Source of the DNA: Mycobacterium asiaticum
GTDB lineage: Bacteria; Actinomycetota; Actinomycetes; Mycobacteriales; Mycobacteriaceae
DNA: 64,000 nucleotides
Assembly: GCF_001673365.1 (NCBI RefSeq)
Contig: NZ_LZLS01000003.1
Location: forward strand, 1 to 64,000
Direction: 5' to 3'
Shown here: one piece after another, positions 51,989 through 59,113 of the stretch
Numbering within the stretch: position 1 is the stretch's first letter
Layout of the letters: every line of letters begins with the position of its first letter
Translations under genes and position numbers: made by a program
The notes under the pieces: generated by a model
The model's database searches: none
Seen by the model: the letters and a program-made list of their open reading frames with translations, nothing else
What the model was told of the DNA's origin: nothing

Positions 51989-52365
51989 TGACGGGATTCG
52001 ACGCCGAGCGCGTGAGCCGCACGATAGCGGGCGCGCTGTCGGGTCCCGGCGGGGTCGCGATGGTGGTGAAGGTGTTCGCCAACCTGCCCGGAGTAGTCCA
52101 CACGCCGGCCCGGCGCGGGATTTTCTCTTCCGCACCAGAGCGCGTCCAGATCGGTGATTGGCGCTACGAAATCGCCCGTGACGGGCGGCTGCTCGCCGGG
52201 CATATCGTCAACGGCATTGTCATCGCCGAGGACGTTCTGCTGGCCGACGCGGTCGGCCCCCACATCACCCGATCACTCGGCCAGATCGTGGCCCGCTATG
52301 GCACCACAGTGGTCCCGAACATCAATGCCGCCGTCGAAGCCCTGGCCACCAGCTATCCATCCTGA
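51988..52365 (+). CDS. Conserved hypothetical protein linked to the YbjQ-like gene
   Basis: This 125-residue protein begins MTGFDAERVSRTIAGALSGPGG. It has strands (VAMVVKVFANLPGVVHTP, VQIGDWRYEIARDGRLLAGHIVNGIVIAEDVL) and a C-terminal helix GPHITRSLGQIVARYG. No membrane helix or signal peptide is present. I recall mycobacterial proteins annotated DUF5073 with a similar order, but I cannot confirm the family. Its ATG overlaps the YbjQ stop, so the two proteins are probably made together and may interact. It converges with the P450 gene at 52382. Confidence 0.75.
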   Translation: MTGFDAERVSRTIAGALSGPGGVAMVVKVFANLPGVVHTPARRGIFSSAPERVQIGDWRYEIARDGRLLAGHIVNGIVIAEDVLLADAVGPHITRSLGQIVARYGTTVVPNINAAVEALATSYPS

Positions 52366-52381
52366 GTTGCCCAGTTCGATA

Positions 52382-53596
52382 TCAGCGGTAATTCAGCCTG
52401 ACCGGAAGCCGGTCGTGGGTGTGCACCAAAGCGGACGCCCGCGCAATGCGCTCACCGGTGACATGAATCCCATTGGCGCGCATGATGACTTCCTCGAGAA
52501 GCAGGCGGGCTTCGCGACGGGCCAGTGCCGCACCCATGCAGAAGTGTTCGCCCACACCGAATCCCAGATGCGAGGCGGCCCCGGCCCTGGTCACGTCAAA
52601 GGTCTCGGCGGTGGCGCCCCAGTGTTCCTCGTCGCGATTCGCCGAGGCGTAGGCCAACAGCACACCGTCGCCGGCGCGCACCCGGGTACCGCGCAACTCG
52701 ACGTCGCATGCCGCCTGGCGCGCCATGCTCATTACCGGTGTCCAGTACCGCAGCGTCTCCTCGACGGCGTTGGCACTCAAAAGTGGCTCAGCGAACAGCT
52801 TTTCGGCCTGCTCCGGGTAACGGTCCAGGCAATCCGCCAAACCCGCGAACAGGCTCTGAGTGGTCTCACTACCCGCTGCCAACAGCGTCAGCGCGTAGGT
52901 CATCACCTGTACCTCGTCGAACGGCTGGCCGTCGACGCTGGCGGTGGTCAGCATGGTCAGCAGGTCGTCGGCAGGCTCGCGAGTCCGCTCGGCAACCAAA
53001 CCCATGAGGTAGGGAGCGATTTCACCGAAGATCACTTGGAAGTCGTCGTCGGTGGCCAATCCGCTGCCCGCGTTCGCGATCGTGGTGGCCCATCCCGAGA
53101 CCTGCGGCCAGTCCGCTTCGGGCACGCCGAGTAGGTACGCGAACACGTACACCGGGATGGGCTCGGCAACACGGGCGATCCAGTCGAATTCACCCTCTGG
53201 AAGTCCGTCGAGGATGCCACGGATCACCCCGCGGATCCGGCTATCCAACTGTTGCACCACCGCAGGCGTGAAGCGGACACCGATGGCCTTGCGATACGCA
53301 CGATGCTCGGGGGGATCGGTGAACATGATTCCCCGGCTGCCGTAGTTCTGCGGGTCACGGCCTTCGCGGTGGGCGATCAAGTCCATCATGATCGCGATGC
53401 GCTCGGACCTGAACCGCTCGGGCCTGGTTGACACCGACTTGATGTCGTCGTACTTGGTGATTACCCAGAACTTGCCCTCCTCGTACCAGTGCACCGGGTC
53501 GGTTTCCCGCAGGTGTCGAAATGTCGAGTTGGGATCGCCCAGGTAGAACGTCGGCTCGTCGAATCGGGCGGTTGTCGCAGTAGGAGGTGCTGGCAT
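52382..53596 (-). CDS. Cytochrome P450
   Basis: This 404-residue P450 has GSETTQSLFAGL in the I-helix, VEETLRYWTPVM (ExxR) and the heme loop HLGFGVGEHFCMGAALARRE. PDPPEH-type sequence (MFTDPPEHRAYRKAIGVRF) precedes the C-helix as usual. The ATG at 53596 (MPAPPTATTARFDEPTFYLG) is chosen; in-frame codons upstream at 53617 would add a short, atypical tail that includes the inverted repeat. It lies 62 bases downstream of the P450 gene at 53659 on the same strand, and could be co-transcribed with it. The substrate is unknown. Confidence 0.93.
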   Translation of the reverse strand: MPAPPTATTARFDEPTFYLGDPNSTFRHLRETDPVHWYEEGKFWVITKYDDIKSVSTRPERFRSERIAIMMDLIAHREGRDPQNYGSRGIMFTDPPEHRAYRKAIGVRFTPAVVQQLDSRIRGVIRGILDGLPEGEFDWIARVAEPIPVYVFAYLLGVPEADWPQVSGWATTIANAGSGLATDDDFQVIFGEIAPYLMGLVAERTREPADDLLTMLTTASVDGQPFDEVQVMTYALTLLAAGSETTQSLFAGLADCLDRYPEQAEKLFAEPLLSANAVEETLRYWTPVMSMARQAACDVELRGTRVRAGDGVLLAYASANRDEEHWGATAETFDVTRAGAASHLGFGVGEHFCMGAALARREARLLLEEVIMRANGIHVTGERIARASALVHTHDRLPVRLNYR

Positions 53597-53599
53597 TAA

Positions 53600-53624
53600 T
53601 GAACAATAGAACATCATTTGTTCA
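53600..53624. promoter_or_regulatory. Inverted repeat TGAACAA-N11-TTGTTCA
   Basis: Perfect 7-base arms at 53600-53606 and 53618-53624 lie 4 bases upstream of the ATG of the P450 at 53596, in the gap between two P450 genes. Its AT content contrasts with the coding DNA on both sides. A TetR-type operator or a translational control hairpin is possible. Confidence 0.45.
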
Positions 53625-53658
53625 GCTGGGGCACCGGGCGTTGAGCCCGTTGACGGCA

Positions 53659-54855
53659 CTACAGAATCATCGGAACACGCGCCGGACCGCGCACCGAGTT
53701 GGTGTGCACGAATTCCACGGCCCGCTCGTCCACGTCCCAAGTCGGAAACCGTGCCAGGGTCTCCTCGATTGCGATCCTGGCCTCCAGCCGTGCCAGCGCG
53801 GCGCCAAGGCAGAAGTGGCTACCGTGACCGAAGCTGAGGTGCCGAATTCCGGTGCGCTGCACATCGAAAACATCGGGGTTGCGGTACTGGCGCTCGTCGC
53901 GGCCGGCCGAGCCGGTCAGGAGCGCCACCCGGGAACCGGCCGGGATGACGGTGTCGTGACAGGTGACGTCTGCCGTGGTGTAGCGGCCCTGCACCGGCGA
54001 AGGCGCTTCATAGCGCAACAGCTCTTCGATCGCTCCCCCGATCAGCTGCGGGTTGTCGACGAGCGTGGCCCGCTGATCCGGGTTGCGCGCCAGCGTGAGA
54101 GCCGCCCACCCGAGTAGCCGCGCCACCGTTTCGTTGCCGGCGACGTTGATCAGCGCGACGAACATCAGCAGCTCGCCGTCGTCGAGGCGGCGATCCGGGT
54201 GACCGGGTTGGACGAGCTCCGCAGCCATCAGCTCGCTCACGATGTCGCCCTGGGGGGCTTCGCGCCGCCTGCGGATCTGTTCGTTGTAGTAGGCAATCAG
54301 CTTCTGGTAGTCCTGAAGTCCGGATTCGCCGCGCGTCGCGGTCCCATCCTCACGATGGATCTGCGAGTCGGTCCACTCCCGCAGGTCGTCGTGATCTTCC
54401 TCCGGGAAGCCCAGTAGCGAGCTGATTACCATCACCGGCAATTTCATGGCGAAGTCGCGCACGTAGTCGAAACCATCGGCGCCTAGGACCGCGTCCAGAT
54501 AGCCGCGGCACAAGATTCTGACTCGCTCCTCGAGCTCGGCCACCCGGCTCCGAAAGAAACTGTGGTTGACCATTTTTCGCATCGCGGTGTGTTCCGGCGG
54601 ATCCATCATGATCATCGGCTTGGGCGATGCCCACGGATCATCGGTGATCCCGTCGAGCGTGACGCCGTGTTCAGACGAGAACGTAGCCGGATCCAGCGAC
54701 GCGCCCAACACGTCGTCGAACCGGCTCAGCGCGTAGAACGCGTACTCCGCGTTGTAATAGACGGGCTCCTCGTCGCGCAGTCGCTTCCATACCGCGTAGG
54801 GATCCCGGTGCAGACGGCGATCGAAGGGGTCCCAGGACAGCCGCGGTAACCCCAT
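53659..54855 (-). CDS. Cytochrome P450
   Basis: This 398-residue P450 starts MGLPRLSWDPFDRRLHRDPYAVWKRLRDEEPVYYN. The I-helix has NVAGNETVARLLGW (an Asn before ET), the K-helix EELLRYEAPSPVQGRY (ExxR) and the heme loop HLSFGHGSHFCLGAALARLE. It is upstream of, and on the same strand as, the P450 at 52382. The promoter gap of 76 bases before it contains TGTTGTACAGCA, an imperfect palindrome. It is separate from the WS/DGAT gene upstream, whose stop lies 77 bases away. Function unknown; the pair of P450s suggests sequential oxidation of one substrate (inference). Confidence 0.93.
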   Translation of the reverse strand: MGLPRLSWDPFDRRLHRDPYAVWKRLRDEEPVYYNAEYAFYALSRFDDVLGASLDPATFSSEHGVTLDGITDDPWASPKPMIMMDPPEHTAMRKMVNHSFFRSRVAELEERVRILCRGYLDAVLGADGFDYVRDFAMKLPVMVISSLLGFPEEDHDDLREWTDSQIHREDGTATRGESGLQDYQKLIAYYNEQIRRRREAPQGDIVSELMAAELVQPGHPDRRLDDGELLMFVALINVAGNETVARLLGWAALTLARNPDQRATLVDNPQLIGGAIEELLRYEAPSPVQGRYTTADVTCHDTVIPAGSRVALLTGSAGRDERQYRNPDVFDVQRTGIRHLSFGHGSHFCLGAALARLEARIAIEETLARFPTWDVDERAVEFVHTNSVRGPARVPMIL

Positions 54856-54931
54856 CTGCGCCCCTTCATACCCGGCAACGGTTCACACTGCTGTACAACA
54901 TTACACTTTTCGTGCTTATGTTCTGTGCCGA

Positions 54932-56341
54932 TCAGTCGGGATCAGATTGCCTATCGTGGCGTGGCGACTTGTCACCGCATTCCAGCAGGTCTTTGAGCGC
55001 GTCCGGAAAAGCGTCGGCCATCCCCCACAACTCCGGCATCAGGTCCGGACACGAGAGGATCCCGATGCCCAGCGTCCCGTTGAGCGACATGACGGTGATG
55101 TTGAGGCCGGCGCCACCCAGCAGTGGGCCGAGCGGATACATCGCGTCGATGCGAGAGCCCAGGAAGTACAGCTGATCCCCGGGGCCGGGCACGTTCGACA
55201 GGATCATGTTGTAGATAGGACTGGTACTCAACGGAATTCGGGGCAGGATGCGCATCGCCGCACCGAACATGGATTGGCCGCCGAATTCCGTGCAGTCGTG
55301 CAGCAACGTCGGTCCGATCGCCGCCGTGTGATCTTTGGCGGCGTTGTTCCCGGCGGCGACGGCGCGAAGGCGTTCGGCGGGATCGCTGATTTGGCTCTCC
55401 AACCGGCAGAACATCCAGGTGGTCTGGTTGCGCCCGGGTCGGTCGGACTTGTCACGCACCGAAACCGGGACGGTGGCCACCAACGGAGCGTCGGGCAGCT
55501 CGTCACGCTCGAGCAGGAAACGCCGCAACACCCCGCTGCACAACGCCACCACCACGTCGTTGACGGTCACACCGAACTGATTCTTGACCCTCTTGACGTC
55601 GCGCATGTCGAGTTGGGTGTAGGCGACATTGCGATGCCGAGTAAGCGGACCGTTGAAAGGAGTCGGCGGGGCACGGAACGGTGCGGCCATCGTCTGGCCC
55701 CCGCGGGCACGCAACAATGTCTGAGCAAGTGTCAGGATCGTCGCGGGCACCACCGTTGCAAGCCGTAGTGGCCGCTTTGCGACGTTCCACAATCCACTCG
55801 CCGCGATCTGCAGCGTGCTGGCACCGCCGGCACCCGCAACGGGCCGAGGCACCGGTGCGTCCGGCGCCGTGCTGCACAGCTGCGCAAGCAGATTCGCGCC
55901 GGCCACGCCATCCACCACCGCGTGATGCACCTTCAAGACCAACGTGACCCGGTCATCGCGAGCGCCGCCTTCGATCACCCACATCTCCCACAGCGGGCGG
56001 TCCCGGTCCAACGGCAACCCCGCAATGTGCCCGCCGATCTCGGATACTTCGCGCCGGCCCCCGGGTGCCGGGGCGGCGACGCGGTGCAGGTGGCGACGCA
56101 ACTGGAAGTCGTCGTCGTCCACCCACACCGGATGATCCGGATTGAGCTGAGTATCGGCCAGTTTCATGCGAAATTCCGGTACCGCTTTGACGTGTTTGGC
56201 CAGCGAAGCCCGCAACCGGGGATACGAATAGCCGCCCGGCATCGTCGAGGTGTCAAGCTCCAAGACGCAGCACACGTTCAGTGGCTGGGTCGGAGTCTCC
56301 ATGTAGAGAAAGAATGCATCAAGTCCACTTAAACGTTGCAT
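54932..56341 (-). CDS. WS/DGAT-type O-acyltransferase (triacylglycerol/wax synthase)
   Basis: This 469-residue enzyme of the wax ester synthase/diacylglycerol acyltransferase family has the active-site HHAVVDG at His139-His140 to Asp144/Gly145. The start is MQRLSGLDAFFLYMETPTQPLNVCCVLELD. The second domain contains VKNQFGVTVNDVVVALCSGVLRRFLL and MILSNVPGPGDQLYFLGSRI, both family landmarks. It uses acyl-CoA to esterify diacylglycerol or a long-chain alcohol at the membrane. Mycobacteria carry many such genes. It is divergent from the TetR gene at 56560, with a 218-base gap, and that TetR is the obvious candidate regulator. Confidence 0.95.
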   Translation of the reverse strand: MQRLSGLDAFFLYMETPTQPLNVCCVLELDTSTMPGGYSYPRLRASLAKHVKAVPEFRMKLADTQLNPDHPVWVDDDDFQLRRHLHRVAAPAPGGRREVSEIGGHIAGLPLDRDRPLWEMWVIEGGARDDRVTLVLKVHHAVVDGVAGANLLAQLCSTAPDAPVPRPVAGAGGASTLQIAASGLWNVAKRPLRLATVVPATILTLAQTLLRARGGQTMAAPFRAPPTPFNGPLTRHRNVAYTQLDMRDVKRVKNQFGVTVNDVVVALCSGVLRRFLLERDELPDAPLVATVPVSVRDKSDRPGRNQTTWMFCRLESQISDPAERLRAVAAGNNAAKDHTAAIGPTLLHDCTEFGGQSMFGAAMRILPRIPLSTSPIYNMILSNVPGPGDQLYFLGSRIDAMYPLGPLLGGAGLNITVMSLNGTLGIGILSCPDLMPELWGMADAFPDALKDLLECGDKSPRHDRQSDPD

Positions 56342-56559
56342 AGCCGCCTGCTCGACTAGTGACGTACAAATTGCTTTTTAGGAAAACCCCCCGCTCCCCA
56401 TTGAGCCCCATCCGCCGAGGTTCCGAACCGCGTACCCCGCACACCGGATCGACTAAACCCGTGGAGCTCTGTCAGCGCACTGCGCTAGAACTGGGGCAAT
56501 AGCTGCGCCAGAGCCGCGATAGAACAGAGTGACAAGGAATGTCGCGTAGTATTGTCTCG

Positions 56560-57171
56560 ATGTCGACCGAACAAGCCGTGGCCGAACCGGGTGAACTCGA
56601 TGAGCTCGGCCGGCGGGATCAGATCCTCGATGCCGCCAACGAATGCTTTAAGCAGCTCGGCATCCAGCGCACCAGCGTGCAGGATGTGGCGCGATTGGCC
56701 AATCTGTCGCGGGGCACGGTTTACCGCTACTTCGAAGACCGCAAGGTCCTCGTCGAGGCCGCCATCGAGTTCGGCGCCCAGAAGTTCTATCGCGAAGTCG
56801 CTGAAGCGATGGCCGAGAAGCGCACCCTGGCCGAACAGATCGGTGCGATGGCGCAGGTGACTGCTGCCATCCTGATCGATCACCGCACCCGCAACCGGCT
56901 GATGACCGACGATGCGGAACTCATGCGACGCATAATCTCTGACGGCGACAGCTTCGTCCGCCGCACCACGGCATTCCTGGTTCCCTATGTCGACGACGCC
57001 CGGGATCGCGGCGAAGTCGGAGCAGGCGTCGACGTGCAAGCTGCCAGTGAATGGCTGGCCCGCATCATCTACTCGTTCTCGACGGTCAACCAATCCCAGA
57101 CTTTCGAAATGTCCGAACCGGACACGGTGCGCCGCTACGTGGAGAAGTTCGCTGTCAATGGATTGCGTTGA
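56560..57171 (+). CDS. TetR-family transcriptional regulator
   Basis: This 203-residue repressor has a typical helix-turn-helix (RTSVQDVARLANLSRGTVYRYFEDRKVLVEAAIEFG) at about residues 38-72. The C-terminal part (VPYVDDARDRGEVGAGVDVQAASEWLARIIYSF) fits the TetR_C ligand-binding domain. ATG at 56560 (MSTEQAVAEPGEL) is preferred to the one at 56539. It lies between the divergent WS/DGAT gene and the ABM membrane-protein gene 139 bases downstream. Confidence 0.9.
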   Translation: MSTEQAVAEPGELDELGRRDQILDAANECFKQLGIQRTSVQDVARLANLSRGTVYRYFEDRKVLVEAAIEFGAQKFYREVAEAMAEKRTLAEQIGAMAQVTAAILIDHRTRNRLMTDDAELMRRIISDGDSFVRRTTAFLVPYVDDARDRGEVGAGVDVQAASEWLARIIYSFSTVNQSQTFEMSEPDTVRRYVEKFAVNGLR

Positions 57172-57310
57172 GCGACAATCACCATCCGCTCGACCCGGCC
57201 GGATCATCCCCACTACCGCATCGACATCGCGTCGTCGAGTGCAAGCACGCAAAATGCTGCGAGACCAACCAGTTGATCGCGATCCTGCGCGTCGGTGGTA
57301 GACAACTGGC

Positions 57311-58237
57311 ATGACTGTTGGCGCGACCGCGATCACGATTTTCCATCCGCCCGCAGATCTTGAACGATTCGACCGCTGGGTCGTCGAGTACATCACCGCA
57401 GCGCGCCAGGCGAACGGGTATGTCGGTGCCCGCCAATCGGTTCACACCGGTGAGCAACTGGATTGCGCCGTCGCGGTTACCTTCGGCAGCACAGAATCCC
57501 TCGACGCGTGGCTCGACAGCGCGCAGCGTCGCGCCGTCCTCGCCGAGGGCGCCACCCACGGAGTCTGGCGGTCGGATGCGGACCTGATTCTCGCCGACGG
57601 CGAGTTACCACCGGGCAACGCCGGCGTATTCCTACACAGCGTCGCCCACGGCAAAGACACCGAATTCGCTTCCGCGCAGCGCGATTTGACATCGGTCAGC
57701 TCAATCTTTCCCGGATACCTCGGGACCGCGCTGTTTCCGGCCGACGCCTCGGGCCAGTGGATGTCGGTGCTGCGCTTCCGCACTGCCGGGCAGTTGGCTA
57801 ACTGGATTCGGTCCGGCGAGCGTCAGCAGGCGCTGCCCAGTCTGCGCAACGAATTGACGCGCGACTTCGCCGAGTTGCCGCGCAGCGCACCATTCGGATC
57901 GACGGTCCGCGTGGCCGACGGACAGACCAAGATCACACCGGCATGGAAGTCGGCGATGCTGGTGGTGCTTTGTCTGTATCCGACGGTGATGCTGCTGACC
58001 AAATGGCTGGCGCCGGTGCTGAGCCGGCTCGGAATCGACCAGGTGCCAGCGGTTTTCGTCGGCAACGTTGTCAGCGTCGCGCTGCTGCAGTGGGTTCTGG
58101 TCCCCGCCGCCTCGCGGCCGTTTCGACGCTGGCTCGATCCGATTGATGGCGCCTCGGCGGGTATCAGCGCACTCGGCGCGACGGTGGTCATCGGCTGTTA
58201 CGCGCTACTGCTGGGCATCTTCGCGCTGGTTAGGTAG
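57311..58237 (+). CDS. Two ABM domains fused to membrane helices
   Basis: The 308-residue protein holds two antibiotic-biosynthesis-monooxygenase-like (dimeric alpha-beta barrel) domains in tandem at about residues 5-95 and 100-195 (AITIFHPPADLERFDRWVVEYITAARQANGYVGARQSV and VFLHSVAHGKDTEFASAQRDLTSVSSIFPGYLGTALFP). Three hydrophobic helices follow at about residues 217-236, 244-262 and 285-306. Such ABM-membrane fusions occur in actinobacteria but are not characterised. It is placed between the TetR gene and the convergent SDR gene, whose stop directly follows. The catalytic role is unknown; it may be a sensor or a cofactorless oxygenase. Confidence 0.85.
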   Translation: MTVGATAITIFHPPADLERFDRWVVEYITAARQANGYVGARQSVHTGEQLDCAVAVTFGSTESLDAWLDSAQRRAVLAEGATHGVWRSDADLILADGELPPGNAGVFLHSVAHGKDTEFASAQRDLTSVSSIFPGYLGTALFPADASGQWMSVLRFRTAGQLANWIRSGERQQALPSLRNELTRDFAELPRSAPFGSTVRVADGQTKITPAWKSAMLVVLCLYPTVMLLTKWLAPVLSRLGIDQVPAVFVGNVVSVALLQWVLVPAASRPFRRWLDPIDGASAGISALGATVVIGCYALLLGIFALVR

Positions 58238-59113
58238 CTATCCGCTGATCAAAGTATGCAACTCGGCAACCGACCACGGATCGCTGGTTTCATGGTCACG
58301 GTACCCGAGTAGCTGCGGTGTCGGCCGGTCGAATCTGCCGACGAAACCGCCTGCGGCAACGATGATTTGGCCAGTCACGTCGCGCGCCAGGTCGCTGGCC
58401 AGATACGCGTAGACCCCGGCGACGAACTCGGGGGCGGGCGGGTCAAGAGAGGCGCGCATGGTCGCCTCGTCGAGCACTCCGCGGCGATACAGATCGTCGA
58501 TGTGCTCTTCGTAGTCTGGGCCAGTCGAGATTCGCGTATTCGCACCGGGACACACCACATTGGCCCGCACCCCGGCACCCTTCAACTCCGCCGCGATGGC
58601 CATCGTCAGACCATTGACCGCGCCCTTCCCGGCGGGGTAGCCGGTACCGCCGTAGTCGCCGAGGTACGCCACCGAACTGGTGTTGATGATCGATCCGTAG
58701 CCCTGCGCGGCCATGACGGGTGCGGCGACCCGACAGGTGTGAAACACCGTGCCCAGATGCACCCCGATCAAGTGGTCGAATTCGGCCGGCGAGACCGTCA
58801 GAATCGACGAGCGCGGCGGCTCGGCGACCCCGGCACAGTTGATCAGCACGTCCAGGCGACCAAAACTGCTCGTGCATTCGTTGATCAATGCGGTGGCGAC
58901 GCCTTCGTCGTTGGCTGATCCCGCTAGGCCGACGGCTCGTCCCCCCGACGCGGCAACCATGTCGACGGTCTGTTCAACTGCGACCGGATCGCGGCCGTTC
59001 ACCACGACGGACGCGCCGAGGCTGCAAAGCAATTCGGTGACGGCACACCCGATGCCTCGACTGCCGCCGACCACCACCGCACCGCGACCGGCCAGCTGGA
59101 CAGGCCCGCTCAT
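58238..59113 (-). CDS. Short-chain dehydrogenase/reductase
   Basis: This 291-residue classical SDR has GAVVVGGSRGIGCAVTELL (cofactor motif), NCAGVAEPP, IINTSSVAYLGDYGGTGYPAGKGAV with catalytic Ser, Tyr and Lys (YPAGK), and CPGANTRIS. The C terminus VYAYLASDLARDVTGQIIVAAGGFVG is standard. The ATG at 59113 overlaps the stop of the MmpL-like gene as ATGA, so the two are translationally coupled. The pairing suggests that the SDR makes or modifies a molecule moved by the transporter. It converges with the ABM gene with no spacer. Confidence 0.93.
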   Translation of the reverse strand: MSGPVQLAGRGAVVVGGSRGIGCAVTELLCSLGASVVVNGRDPVAVEQTVDMVAASGGRAVGLAGSANDEGVATALINECTSSFGRLDVLINCAGVAEPPRSSILTVSPAEFDHLIGVHLGTVFHTCRVAAPVMAAQGYGSIINTSSVAYLGDYGGTGYPAGKGAVNGLTMAIAAELKGAGVRANVVCPGANTRISTGPDYEEHIDDLYRRGVLDEATMRASLDPPAPEFVAGVYAYLASDLARDVTGQIIVAAGGFVGRFDRPTPQLLGYRDHETSDPWSVAELHTLISG

